Notes: generated by a model from the letters alone, not told the origin. A DNA stretch of 64,000 nucleotides from Hyalella azteca (GCF_000764305.2 NW_025947067.1:124001-188000), one strand, 5' to 3'; positions 25,521 to 38,483 are shown, numbered from the stretch's first letter. Numbers and translations are program-made.

Positions 25521-26072
25521 TGCTATGGGCGCCAGCGTGATGTAAAGAGCTGTTGTCACTCACTCTAAGATATTCAAAAAACCCATTCACATCAAATCCT
25601 CAATACGACAAGGATTATTCCTGTAGCGACTGAACAATATTTCACATGCATTTGAAATCTGGTGGCTTCTCAACATAGTTTTTATCTTAAAAAAAGTATT
25701 TTCTGTAGATATAAACTTAACAACTGTTTTTCTTATAGACGGGGATTGAACTGTGTACATAATGTACAATTGTTTATCAACCAAGCTTGGTGGTTGATAT
25801 TACCCAATAAGCACATTATAAAAACGTTTATTAAACGTCGCTTCAGCGAAATAATCTTATAATTAGTCGGTGTTTCAAAGTCATTCGCCAGCAGGACGTC
25901 AATAACGATGTTTATTCTGACGACGTAGCCCTGCAGAATCCCGGCGACGTGCGCGCTGAATCGTGATAGTCGTACTGGAAATTAACGAGGGTTTTGGGCG
26001 GCCGACCAAACGGCGCCGATAATTCGGCCGTATTTAAAATGAGGTTATGCCTGTGCTATAACAGCGCCCCTA

Positions 26073-26232
26073 CCACTGAGCCTCTTCCTCCACTGAGCCT
26101 CTTCCTCCACTGAGCCTCTTCCTCCACTGAGCCTCTTCCTCCATTGAGCCTCTTCCTCCGCTGAGCCTCTTCCTCCACTGAGCCTCTTCCTCCACTGAGC
26201 CTCTTCCTCCACTGAGCCTCTTCCTCCACTGA
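26073..26232. repeat. Minisatellite, 17-bp unit (CTGAGCCTCTTCCTCCA), ~9 copies, runs into gap
   Basis: The array is still in full phase when the run of N starts at 26233, so its true length is unknown. Confidence 0.95.
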
Positions 26233-26881
26233 NNNNNNNNNNNNNNNNNNNNNNNNNNNNNNNNNNNNNNNNNNNNNNNNNNNNNNNNNNNNNNNNNNNN
26301 NNNNNNNNNNNNNNNNNNNNNNNNNNNNNNNNNNNNNNNNNNNNNNNNNNNNNNNNNNNNNNNNNNNNNNNNNNNNNNNNNNNNNNNNNNNNNNNNNNNN
26401 NNNNNNNNNNNNNNNNNNNNNNNNNNNNNNNNNNNNNNNNNNNNNNNNNNNNNNNNNNNNNNNNNNNNNNNNNNNNNNNNNNNNNNNNNNNNNNNNNNNN
26501 NNNNNNNNNNNNNNNNNNNNNNNNNNNNNNNNNNNNNNNNNNNNNNNNNNNNNNNNNNNNNNNNNNNNNNNNNNNNNNNNNNNNNNNNNNNNNNNNNNNN
26601 NNNNNNNNNNNNNNNNNNNNNNNNNNNNNNNNNNNNNNNNNNNNNNNNNNNNNNNNNNNNNNNNNNNNNNNNNNNNNNNNNNNNNNNNNNNNNNNNNNNN
26701 NNNNNNNNNNNNNNNNNNNNNNNNNNNNNNNNNNNNNNNNNNNNNNNNNNNNNNNNNNNNNNNNNNNNNNNNNNNNNNNNNNNNNNNNNNNNNNNNNNNN
26801 NNNNNNNNNNNNNNNNNNNNNNNNNNNNNNNNNNNNNNNNNNNNNNNNNNNNNNNNNNNNNNNNNNNNNNNNNNNNNNNNN
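26233..26881. other. Assembly gap, 649 N
   Basis: Flanked by two different minisatellites (17-bp unit on the left, 19-bp unit on the right), so the gap probably reflects collapsed arrays. Confidence 1.
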
Positions 26882-27055
26882 GGTGCAACAGCAGCAGCAC
26901 GGTGCAGCAGCAGCAGCACGGTGCAGCAGCAGCAGCACGGTGCAGCAGCAGCAGCACGGTGCAACAGCAGCAGCACGGTGCAGCAGCAGCAGCACGGTGC
27001 AGCAGCAGCAGCACGGTGCAGCAGCAGTACAGTGCAGCAGCAGCGGCAACATGGC
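26882..27055. repeat. Minisatellite, 19-bp unit (GTGCAGCAGCAGCAGCACG), ~8 copies
   Basis: Contains internal CAG trinucleotide runs. It starts at the gap edge. Confidence 0.95.
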
Positions 27056-29100
27056 GTCCAGCCTAAAGACGATCGCTCGTTGCGCTGCTGCCGCTGCAGG
27101 CAGCCGCCAGAAAATCGTTAGCTGGGCCGCCGCCCCCCTTCTCTTCACCCCATCCCCCCATTCTTCTTCACAGGGGGCTCCATCCCCTCCTATCGCCCCT
27201 CCCCCAGAGGAAGAGAGGGGGGCGGCGGTCCCTGCAAAACATCGACTCCCCCAAGCCAGCAGCACGCGAATTACGACGCTAGACTCACTCCTGAATTACA
27301 AAACTTCCTGAGACGCTGCCTTCCGAAAACTATTTCTTTTACCATTAAAAATTGTTGAAAGGTAATCATTATATATCGATTAAAATATCATTTCATCAGT
27401 TTGTATGCACTGATTTAGTTTTCATTTTATCGGTACAATATATGAGTATAAGCGTCGCTAGTTACTGTGATAGAAGCAACCTGTTTCATTGAGTTTTCGA
27501 GGGGAAAATCGGGAAAAAATATTTTTTCAGGCTGTGAAGATGTGAATTTAACTCAAAATCGCACACAAATAATTGGAGATTCTTTCAAAAAATAGAAGTA
27601 GAATAACATTGATACCTCGAGTCTTTGTTTGTTAGTTTCTTCCTAAATATTGAGAGGATAAAATATATAAGATATAAGAAAAACCCTAAATATCATTAGG
27701 AAATTGAAGAAACAAGCGTTTGGGGCATGCATGCAGCGGCTTATTAGAGATACTCACTCTCCTCACTCGCCGCCTCACTCTCCTCACTCTGTTCAACTAA
27801 GTCCTGCTCTCATTTTCTCTCCGGCAGCCTGTACCAGATTCTGTCCCCATGTACCAAAACGTATCAATAGTCAAGTAAAGCGAGTGGTACTTTAAATATC
27901 AGACGTACACCTTAAATAAATCAAACATTATCTCGACGACATTTCATCGGCGAATTCACCAGCTTAAGGGGTACTGAAATATTGGCCACAAATACCGTAG
28001 ACTTTAAAAAAATTCGTTCAAGCACAAAGCACACACTTTTACGCATATTTTTTCAATCAAATTTCGTCTAATTTATAAAGTGACTGAAGCGTTTCTGTAC
28101 AAAATAATGCGTGCGGCTTACCATTCGAATTATAATTAGCACATACTTAAGCAGCCGCGAAAATTGTAATAAGAGGCAAAACATTTTAAATCTCGAGCGT
28201 TTCCCTATTTCCGTTAAAACAATTGTAGTAATCTTGTACGAAGTATATTTCAACTTGCTTAATATAAATGCTTAGCTAAACCTTCACTATAAATTGTTTC
28301 AAAATACCTAGCACGCATTGGTGGTCTAAACATAAGATATTTTAGATAACATGATCCACAATAAATCCTTCAGTTGTGAGGGACAAGCGTTATAGGATTG
28401 GTTGGAGCCGCCATATTTTTGGCGCATAATAAGTGAAGTATAAGTGAAGTGCGCAAGTGTTTTGTTGACCAAAGCTCTCGGTGGGCACGACACTCTTACC
28501 TTTTAGAGCGGCTCTAGCCAAGCCTACGCATACAATTGACAGCGGCCACAAATCTGCCCCTAATGAAAATTCAATCGTCAAATTCAATGGCATATTAAAC
28601 AGAACGTGCCGGGCGAAAAATGAGCGGGATTAAAGAATGGGCTAGTGTCGCCCCCATGTTTGTGCGCGCAAAATGGTGTTGGTTCTCGAAAAATTTCTAG
28701 TCAAACACGAGGCCTCTTACGCGTATTTTCCAGGGGCGCCGCCCCCTCGACCTCTTATCTGCTGCTCAGACACGCGCGGTGTCTGTAATACATTAAAATA
28801 TTCATCGAATACATTTAACACTCCAGAACTGTATTATATTAGCTCAGCATTATATTAGCCCAGGATGAGACTTTGCTATATTATAACGCTATTCAAATGA
28901 TAATAGATATATTTCATTCGAGGAACTAGAGGTTAAGATATTTTATTAAGATATTTCCTACAGCATAATATCATAATAACAAAATAGCATAATATTAATC
29001 ACTTTTCATAATATGAGATGCGCAGTGAACATGTGTGATGAGTGTGAGCGTTCCTAAAGAAATTCTTAAAGAGCATAGTAAAATATTACCACATTTTATA
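27056..29100. other. No supported gene
   Basis: 27056-27310 is GC-richer and open on the + strand as a continuation of the CAG array frame. The rest is AT-rich. A CACTCTCCTCACTCnCC short repeat occurs at 27750-27795. Confidence 0.4.
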
Positions 29101-29102
29101 TA

Positions 29103-30098
29103 CAGGGTATCCCAAAAAAAGCGATACTCAACTTTGAATGGCTGTAACTCAAAAAGTAATAGCGTTAAAAATTTTTGGAAGGTCAAGATTTGTTCCCTAT
29201 GTTTTTCTGCATTTCTCGACCAAAAACCAGACAGATCGATGTAGCCATAAGTATTTGATAGAACTTTCAGTGACGTGCTAAAATCGCGCTTGCGCAAAGT
29301 TTTAGTAAGATCATTTTGCATAATCATTACGTTGTGTTGACGTGTTTTCTTTTCGCTGTTTTATTTTTCGTATCTTTGGTGAGACAAAAACATGGCAATC
29401 TTTGGTGAGAGACAATAATGACAATCTTTGGGTAGAGACAATCATGACAATCTTTGGTAAGACTCAATCATGGCAATCTTTGGTAAAAGGCAATCTTTGG
29501 TGAGAGGCAATCTTTGGTTTTGAAATTCCCTCTCACCAAAGATTGCCATGATTGTCTCTCACCAAAGATTGCCATGTTTTTGTCTCACCAAAGATTGTCA
29601 TGATTGTCTCTCACCAAAGATTGTCATGATTGCCTCTCACCAAAGATTGCCATGATTGTGTCTCACCAATGATTGCCATGATTGTTTTTCACCAAAGATT
29701 GCCATGATTGTGTCTCACCAAAGATTGCCATTATTGTGTCTCACAAAGATTGCCATTATTGTGTCTCACTAAAGATTGTCATGATTGTCTCTCACCAAAG
29801 ATTGCATGTTTTTGTCTCACCAAAGATACGAAAAATAAAACAGCGAAAAGAAAACACGTCAACACAACGTAATGATTATGCAAAATGATCTTACTAAAAC
29901 TTTGCGCAAGCGCGATTTTATCACATGTCACTGAAAGTTCTATCAAATGCTTATGGCTACATCGATCTGTCTGATTTTTGGTGGAGAGATGCAGAAAAAC
30001 ATAGGGAACAAATCCCGACCTTCCAATTTTTTTTAACTCTATGAGTTTTTGAATTACAGCCATTCAAACTTGAGTATCGTTTATTTTCGGACACCCTG
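29103..30098. mobile_element. Fold-back transposon with ~280-bp inverted arms and repeat-filled loop
   Basis: The left arm (from CAGGGTATCCC at 29103) and right arm (ending GGACACCCTG at 30098) are reverse complements over about 280 bp, roughly 88% by eye. Both are flanked by TA. Between the arms, TCTTTGGTGAGA units on the left oppose TCTCACCAAAGATTGCCATG units (~26 bp) on the right, so the whole kilobase can fold back. A non-autonomous TA-targeting element is the likely class. No transposase frame is present. Confidence 0.85.
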
Positions 30099-30441
30099 TA
30101 TAAGAATTATATTAGAGCTCTAAAATATATATTGTACGCTAACTATGAAATTCTCTGCATTACTAAATTCTGAAATTGTATTCTCAATTAACAAATGCGC
30201 AAGTCTTGACTCATAAATGCGTTAATGACGCTCAGTTATCGATGGCTGCTGAGCGCTCAGTAAACGATCAGCGAAATAAGTCTCATTTGAATGCCATTCG
30301 TCTGGTGTGTCGAGATAATTTATTCCATGTGTGCCTCCCCTGATCATTATTATTCCGGTGCAATCTGTCGCTGATTTCCCCCTAATTTGTTTGTCATGGC
30401 CTGCCGGTGTCACCCTAACACTGCAGTTATGAGGACATTAC

Positions 30442-30655
30442 GCACGCACCAACTGCGCTACAGCTGGCTACTTCTGCGCTACAATGAATACGTGAGTGCT
30501 GCGCTACAGCTGGCTACTTCTGCGCTACAATGAATACGTGAGTGCTGCGCTCCAGACTGATGCGTCGTGCTGATGCGTCGTGCTGAGGCGTCGTGCTGAT
30601 GCGTCGTGCTGATGCGTCGTGCTGATGCGTCGTGCTGATGCGTCGTGCTGATGCT
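30442..30655. repeat. Two adjacent repeats: 46-bp unit x2, then 13-bp GCTGATGCGTCGT x8
   Basis: The 46-bp unit contains CTGCGCTACAGCTGGCTACT. The second array follows within 15 bp. One of its copies is GCTGAGGCGTCGT. Confidence 0.93.
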
Positions 30656-33600
30656 GCAAGCTAGGAATGAGGAAGCAGTAGGACTTAATAAATAGTGAAG
30701 CTTGATAGTTTGCTAGGAAATTTGTCTTAAACTCTGACTCTGATTAAAGTTTAATTAAAATGGGTGGTGGAATTAGCAGCAGCAAAAATTTATCACAATT
30801 CGATTAAAAATTCAATTGAGAAGAAAGAATTTGTGCAAAGTCCAAACCATCGATGCTTTTGAATTGATTCATGATCAGAATAAAATTGAGCTCGAAGCAA
30901 ACTTGTTTATACAAAGGCTTACGCCAAACTCATGTTAAAATTTACTAAAATAAACTCAAGTCTCAACAAAGTGTTTTATATTCAAAAGATCATTTGCGCT
31001 AAATATAATCAGTACAATTCGGCAAAAAGCAGTAATCATAAACATGAATTTTATACCAGTCCAAATCTAAGTCGCAGGTTTGAGCTCGTATCGAAGTGAC
31101 ACCAAATAAAAATCCTCGGACAAGTCACATTTGCGCTGTCATTGTCGTGAAGCCGCGCGGTGATCTGCGTGTACGGCTCACGGCAACCGTCATGGCGGCG
31201 AACTCCGACAGATTGCAAGTCTTTGGAATTCTTTATGGAGTGATTGTGGCTTGCGAGGAGAGATGGAGCACGAATAAAGAGGATAAGGCGGCCGTTGTGG
31301 CACGCACCTGCAAATAGAACAGGTAACAGATGTGACACCGGAACCTCAAGCCAGGGTCTGCAGCGAGGGATGTGATCAAGATCATGGATACCTGCGGGAG
31401 TGGATTTTAGAGTTATCATGTATTGCTGATGATGGATTTTGATGATCAGGACACGTACTATCAAAAATAGTCACAAGTTCGTAACTTCGTCAGCCAATCA
31501 CTGATGGCTTTTCAGCTAAACCCGCCAAGGAATCGGCCGTGTAATAAGACCTACACGGGCACTAAGCGATATAGCACGGTTCCACGTAAATGTGTATGAT
31601 TTGATCTATTTGTTTTCTTAATTGGATTTGATTACCTGGCCTGTACTGAGCTTTAATCTATTTTTGACTAATTGGTTCAGGAAATTTATTGACTGAGTTA
31701 CATTAATTAGCAGAGATGTCATAGATGCCACGAAATAAAATGTGCCAGCGTTCCTGAAGGCCCATGACGAGGGATACATCAGCATACTAGCTTAACACTG
31801 CTCAGTGTTCTCACTGTAAACAATGCGTGTTTACAACATTTTTATTGAGATGCAAATAATATGAAAATCTGCCGTCGTATATCTCTGTAAGGACCCGTTG
31901 CACTCAACTAAACATCTCTCAATAAAATTTATAATTTGCTAGTCAAACATCAACTTTTCTTGTTTTAGTTCTGTAAAATATTAAAGTTCTTCAAATTTAT
32001 TTTGAATTCTTAATTTAATTTTATTGACAAGATGTCTTGTTACCATGAAAAGATGGCCACTTAAAAAGAAAAACCTTGCATACTTTTAGACGGAATTTTT
32101 TCGGTAACACATCTGTGTAGTTTATTACTTGTTGTATACATGATGTATGATACAGAAATGTATGTTCACACACGAAGTGTATTTCAGGAGTGGCTGGTAG
32201 ACGAGAGCTCTGTGCGACGACATTTGTATGTATACAAGCTCTGTGTGGACGCTGGGTTATTTTTAGACGTGTGAAGCTCAGTGAATGTGCTCTAGGAATA
32301 TAAACAAACAATAAAATTTGAGTTTCCGTTAAAAATTTTAATTTTCAGTGCGACTAACTGATTTTTCTTGTTCGGCCTGAGTGATGTTAATTAGAATTGA
32401 TGTTTTGGGTCTGTTACAAATAATTATTTATTGGTAGTACTTGATAGTGGTTTAAAGGTACACAATATTTATCAATTAGCGTAGTTAGGCAGAAGCTCTT
32501 TTTTAATAGATGTTTTATTGAAGAACAGAGAGTATATCTTATTGACGATTTTCTTATTGCATTTCTCTAATTGACGAATCAGGTTTTTCGAGCGATTGGA
32601 AAGTTAAGATATAAGGTTTCCGATAGATATTTTATCGGAATTTACGACGCTTCGAATATTCAACATTAATTATCGGGTAGGTGAGGAGTTATTTACATCG
32701 CTTAAAATTGAAATTTGTAGATGTCATGCCAAGTACATACAAAGTAGAGTGCAAATACAAGTGCATTCAAAGTATTTCTTATATAAGGTTCAAAATCGAA
32801 ACTTAAATTACTCAGAGAGAGAATACTTATCTACGTTAGTGATCATGGGTACGCAACGGTGATCTATAGGTACATAATAGTGATCTACAGTTACATTAAA
32901 GCGATCTATATGCACATTGCTGCAAGATATGAGAGAGCTCTGTGTGTGCCATTTGTTGGAGTTGTTCGCGAATTGAGTTCCAGGAGTCGGGAAGTCTATT
33001 TCTTAATCTACGGATTCTACGCCCAGGTTTCATTAAGTTCCCCTTTGACAAAAATTCATTTGCCGCATAGAAAAATCTAAGTGGAGGAGTTTTGATTGAA
33101 CATACTAAACACAAAGTTTGGTGCAATTGATTTAGGTTAAAAATCTTAATTTTCAATCACGCTTCTAATTATTGACAAGCTTAGTACGTTCGCCGTTCAA
33201 ATGCGCAGTGAGAACTGAATTTGAGAGTTGCGTATAATTTATATTTTTTATGTAAAATAAACTTTTACTAATAGTAAAAGACAAGCATGCCTACGTATCA
33301 CTACTGAATTGCACCAGCTTGATTATAATGGCCCTGCCGGTATTTACATAAACCCCCCGCGTGGAAGCTACCATATATGGTGACTCAAAAATTTCCTCCC
33401 TAAAAGTTAACCCACCTTGGCCCCCAGTTAGAGCTTGAGGCACTCTTATCATGCAACTCTCCTAATAACCGATCATCTTATAATCGTTCCGTAATTACAC
33501 TCTCTATCATGACCAAGAATCAAGACATGAGCCACATAATGAAAGTTTTCATTGTAACAACAAAATTAACGCTCTTTCCGGCTTTTTTTCGGTAAGATAT

Positions 33601-35145
33601 AAATAACCATATCTATTCAATTATTTAGTTTAGTTCTATGAAATTAAACGACGTTAGATACAATACTCATCATTACATTTGTATCACGTAATCCGAATTT
33701 TATAAAAATTTGAGCGTAGTGACCACACTTGACAAATTATTGAACTACGTTTGACTCCTCCGACAAGTAATTTTTATATACGTACGAGTAAGAATATACA
33801 GCGGTTGTTCATACTTCCTTGGATTGGCATTAAAAATTTAAGGATCTGAATATTTCTATGCTTGCCCGTGACAGTGGTAATTATTATTCAACAATACATG
33901 CAAGGCATAAATTAGCTAATTACGTTGTTTATGATTGTAGCTATTATTAAGATACTTAATTGTCAATAAATTATAAATTAAGAGTCGACAATTACGGGAA
34001 TGTATACTAAATCAACAACCATCTCATTTTGAATTCACGTTTTATGCATGAGCAAAAATTTCAATGAATTTTTGAGGCCGTGGATCGGTTATTAAATGAG
34101 ACTTCATGGAGCGTGTCGCTCGATCACAACGGCGTAAGGCAATTGTCGTGTGGCGATGAAGCGGTGGCCACTGCGCCGTTATTGGCATTTCCTGAGGCAA
34201 TATTGAGGAGTCGTGCTGAGAACTGCGCCTCATATTGCCTACCTAAGACATATTAATGACCTGCTCGCTGCGACCGTCCTGCCTTCCCTGGCTGGCCTGC
34301 AGCAATTACGGACCTCCTGTCATGACCAAACTCTCATTACAGTTCAGGTTGAGTACTGTTCTGCTTCACAAACTTAGCTTCAATTGTACTGCAGCAGATA
34401 AATTCATTTAAATTTTTTATTCGATTTTTTAACCTTTGATCTCAACCCGCCTTCTCTTCCTAATTTTTAAAACATGATGAGACTCGCTAATGGAAAAGCA
34501 ATTCATTGTTTTGACGTATGTAATATGTTGATTAAGAATATGCTGCCATTTATAATGGCAAGATTTATGGAATCTAAAGCATTTCCTTCCATGTCTATTG
34601 CGTGAGTAACTCACTTGTAACAAATGAAATTTTTCCTCATGATTGAAAACGATCTCTATTATTCACGAATCTTAAGCGCGTTTCTCTAAACTAACGGGAA
34701 ATATATTCAGATGTATTAGAAATAAACTTTACGTTGCCTGCAATGTTCACCGAGAATTTTAGGAGCAGGTAAATTTTTTAAATTATTAGCGTCCGAATAC
34801 ATTTACAAACTACGTATATTCTCTCGTATTTTGTACTTACAGAACACAGATTAACTCAATCAACTAAAGAGAAATGACGACGGAACTGTCCATTGGGAGC
34901 GTCCACACTGCGGCGCCCACAACACAAGTCAGTTTCTAATTCCAATAAACCATAAAAGCTTTGAGGCTCGCTCCTTGAACTCAGAAAAGCCATAATACGT
35001 GCTCCCATGCAATGATCCGAGTACGGCTGGGAGGTATTGTTATAAGCACATACATAACCTATCACCTATCTTCTATGCTACACATATCTTTGCTACATGC
35101 CATGTGGAATGAGGAGGCATCAATTCAATTTTTCCTTTACATACG
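30656..35145. other. AT-rich stretch without supported gene
   Basis: Holds the dispersed repeat fragment at 31474-31540 (partner 1892-1955). At 33840-33880 the sequence resembles the piggyBac-type end near 54570-54605 (shared ATGCTTGCCCG and preceding ATTTC), so it may be a worn end of that family. No open frame with a recognisable domain was found. Confidence 0.4.
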
Positions 35146-35235
35146 GTCACTATAGAGTCTCTTGCCAGTAGCTGTATTAAAAAGAGAGTATTTGCCAGTA
35201 GCTGTATTAAAAGACGAATAGTCTCGTGTCAGTAG
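35146..35235. repeat. Short tandem repeat, ~32-bp unit, 2-3 copies
   Basis: TTGCCAGTAGCTGTATTAAA recurs at 35162 and 35191, with a third diverged copy. Confidence 0.7.
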
Positions 35236-36067
35236 TAGTATTAGAAAGTAAAAATCGTGTATTAGATCAAAAATTTTCAACTTCATCAATCATTACCACG
35301 TCCAGCAGGTGTGAAATATGGCCTGAGTTTCAGGTGTGATACTGATATATAGACTGCAATAAAATATGAGGTTATAATAATTTTCGTGAAAACGGAAACA
35401 TAGCTAATCATACATACAAATAGTTGGCTCATCTAATACTGACGTAAATATCTGCCAATACTCATATGTTAATAAAATTTACAATTTTTTATATTTTGCA
35501 ATGTATATTTTCACTAACTTCAAAAGAAATGTTTTCAGATTTTCGGACACGGGGAATTCGATAACACTACAAAATTTCGCGGATCCGACCTTGTGAGTGA
35601 CCTGTGGCTGACCTTCGAGTTCGGCGAAGTTGACGCTTGTGTCACTTGGCTCTTATCTGACTCAGACTGGTACTTTTTTATAATAATGTCTTTTTTGTAT
35701 GAATACGTGTTAAAAAGAGTGACGTGTTTATGCTTCTTATCTCTGTAGACCAATGATAAAAGTTGCTAATTAAAATTGTCCTGATAGTTGAGGATTTATC
35801 AATTTTTTTATCAGAGAGGAAAGAATCTTGTGCCAAATCGCAAATGGTTTCGCTACGTCAATAATACACAAGTCGCACTCTCTGACTGTCTTACAAAAAA
35901 GACTGACATTACATATCAAGATGTAACTTGCCGCTCGTTTATAAAAATCATGTAAAACTTTCCAGATCAAGGTACATTTTGCATGGTTTGAAAAATTTGA
36001 TTACCAAATAAAGATAGGCTAATTACTAGGCTTAGTACCTACTACCTAGGCTATGTTAACATCATGG

Positions 36068-36155
36068 GATTCATGGCAAACCAGAGATTTTTTAGAATCA
36101 ATTCATTTTAAATTTATTGATTTACTCTAGATTTAAACCAATTTCTTAGGTATGT
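36068..36155 (+). mobile_element. Truncated copy of the CATAGTGGCAAA hAT-like MITE
   Basis: CATGGCAAACCAGAGATTTT and the following 70 bp parallel the start of the element at 36164 in the same orientation; no right end is seen. Confidence 0.65.
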
Positions 36156-36301
36156 ATGTTAATCATAGTGGCAAACCAGAGCTTTTTTAGAATCAGTTCA
36201 TTTTTAATTTCCTCATTTACTCAAGATTTGAACCAATTTCTTAAGTATGACAATGCTGGTATCCAGGATGAGGATACTTTACTGGTCTACTTGTAGCTGT
36301 A

Positions 36302-36946
36302 GCCCACACTCAGGATGATGTATGTTTTCGGTGAATTTTCCCGCGTATTTTCCCTTTTTTTAAGCTATTGCTGTGCACAGTTCGCGCAATGTAATGAAAA
36401 TTGATTCACTTGGCGCACGTGTTCGCGCAATCCCGGCCATCAATTCTACGTCGCGCTGCCGCGTACGAGCAGTTTGTGGAGGAACAGACGTAAGCCGCAG
36501 TTTACGATTACGATTACCGTACGTTCCGTATCCGGCAAGCGGAACGCGGAAGACGCGCTGCCGCGTACGAGCAGTTTGTGGAGGAACAGACGTAAGCCGC
36601 AGTTTACGATTACCGTACGTTCCGTATCCGCCAAGCGGAACGCGGAAGACGCGCTGCCGCGTACGAGCAGTTTGTGGAGGAACAGACGTAAGCCGCAGTT
36701 TACGATTACCGTACGTTCCGTATTCGACAAGCAGAACGCGGAAGAGTCAGAAGTAACCCGGACATGTCTTACATTTTATTATTGTCACTTCGACTCGCGT
36801 AGTCAATATACTCGCGTATATTGTCGACTTTCTAAAGTACGGCGCACGGCGCATTTTTTTTACCAGCATTGTACGGCGCACCGCGCAGGTCGTTAAAATG
36901 ACAAAAAAAATTCCCGCGCACCTGGCACATCTTCCTGACCATGGGC
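36302..36946. mobile_element. Unclassified TIR element with 10-bp target duplication, carrying a tandem array
   Basis: Ends are GCCCACACTCAGGATGATGT and, on the other strand, GCCCATGGTCAGGAAGATGT, 16 of 20 identical. The direct repeat TGTAGCTGTA sits at 36292-36301 and 36947-36956. Sequence to each side joins to match the uninterrupted hAT-like MITEs elsewhere, so this is an insertion. The 9-11-bp duplication size would fit a Mutator-like element, but no transposase is present. Confidence 0.75.
36453..36746. repeat. GC-rich tandem repeat, 96-102-bp unit, 3 copies
   Basis: Units begin GCGCTGCCGCGTACGAGCAG at 36453, 36555 and 36651. The first copy has an extra ACGATT. Units are almost identical, implying recent amplification inside the 36302-36946 element. 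The open frames over it follow from the 3n period. Confidence 0.93.
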
Positions 36947-37449
36947 TGTAGCTGTAGGACTCAAAAATGAACTTGAGGGAGAGTCTAAAAAACTCTCTGC
37001 TTTGCCACTATGATGTTAATGCTGGTATCGCCGTATTGGTATGATGGACTATCTTTGTTAGTACTTTGCTCAGTTTGCTGCCTGCTGGCCTACCTACTTA
37101 TTAGGGTAAACGCGGTATATTCCGTCATAGTAGGTAATTCTGTCACCTCTTTAGTTTTTCCTTTATATTAAGCTTTGTTTTGGTTCCATGCGTTCGTTGA
37201 TGGTTGAAATGGTGACGTCATACATTTGCGCGTTGAACTAATGCCAAAACACTAGGTCTTGGCCATCTAGTGGGAAAATATTGAGATCCAAAGAGAGACA
37301 ATGAATGCCACCTGGTGAGATCATCGAAAAATGTGTCAAATTTGACAGTTGACCTGGCTCTACCAAATAGTGAATAACTGTTTTTATAGGAAGAATATTA
37401 TGGTTTGAGACTTTTAAATACGTCTGTGAATATATTAGGAATCCTTTAA

Positions 37450-37638
37450 NNNNNNNNNNNNNNNNNNNNNNNNNNNNNNNNNNNNNNNNNNNNNNNNNNN
37501 NNNNNNNNNNNNNNNNNNNNNNNNNNNNNNNNNNNNNNNNNNNNNNNNNNNNNNNNNNNNNNNNNNNNNNNNNNNNNNNNNNNNNNNNNNNNNNNNNNNN
37601 NNNNNNNNNNNNNNNNNNNNNNNNNNNNNNNNNNNNNN
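37450..37638. other. Assembly gap, 189 N
   Basis: Hides the left end of the hAT-like MITE whose right end is at 38098. Confidence 1.
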
Positions 37639-38098
37639 ATGCGTCGCCGGGTAATTTTTAATGAAAAGCCATTTACGCTGAGTAATGACGAACTATTTAC
37701 AAGCCACGAACTTATTACAAGGTTGCATGCACGTGTTACCCCAAATAACTAATTTTACCCTAAAAACAGTCCGGTTGTACAGCAAGTGTCAACTGAACAA
37801 GTAATAAAGCAGTCTGACCGCTCTAATGCAACCGAAACTATGCAATCGAAAAAATGTTGTTTACATTTTTTGCGGGAACTCATCGCAACTGATTTCCGGA
37901 CAAGCTTTGCTGCATCGTAATCCATCCAACGTACCGGTAACCTTACTTTTTTTCTAAATAGTTGGCTAAAGACTGAGAAATATATTAAATGCAAGAATTT
38001 CAATCTAAATGTGTCGGCAAGATCTTCTGAAGGCTAAAATTTTGCCGATAATGCGTCGCCGTAGGTCTTTAAATCTTCGTTCACTATCTGCACAGTGG
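37639..38098 (-). mobile_element. hAT-like MITE (CCAGGGTGCAGAGAGTGG family), copy 1, left end in gap
   Basis: Collinear with 47430-47967 over its whole visible length and ends TGCACAGTGG at 38098. On the - strand, 37755-38003 keeps a frame of about 80 codons matching the one in copy 2 (FLHLIYFS, GQLFRKKVR, VRWxDYDAAKLVRKSVAMSS). Confidence 0.85.
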
Positions 38099-38483
38099 CT
38101 TGTATACGCTGATTTCAAGTGGTAAATAAATTAATAGATGATTAAGTTGAGAAATGGATTTAGACACATGAAAACTAATTCCGTCACAACTTTAATTGGA
38201 CACACACAGATCGTTCCAAGCTGTGTAAAAAAATTAAAATTTGCTTAATTAAAAGCTTAATAGTTGTTAATTAAAAGCGTAATTAAGTAGTGTTCAATAT
38301 TCATTTGTGTTCTAATTCAAAGCCGTGTTGTATTCCAATACAGCTCACACAGACACAGCTAACGGAATTCGAACACGTGGTGACGGCATTACGTATCAGT
38401 AGAATTTGAAGCGCGGACGTAATACGCCTCACCACGTGCTGAATATTGCCACACACAGTGACGGAATATAGGGATTTGGTAGG

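Larger units (their letters stand above)
36164..37012 (+). mobile_element. hAT-like MITE (CATAGTGGCAAA family) with nested insertion
   Basis: Starts CATAGTGGCAAACCAGAG and ends CTCTGCTTTGCCACTATG. A perfect 8-bp target duplication ATGTTAAT lies at 36156-36163 and 37013-37020. Eight-base duplications are the hAT hallmark. No transposase is encoded. The length is inflated by a second element at 36302-36946; without it and one copy of its target duplication, about 194 bp remain, similar to the copies at 38484 and 50102. Confidence 0.9.

Noticed and set aside
26045..27311. Frames of 300-400 codons spanning the N gap
   Set aside because: Most codons are N, and the ends are minisatellite translation.
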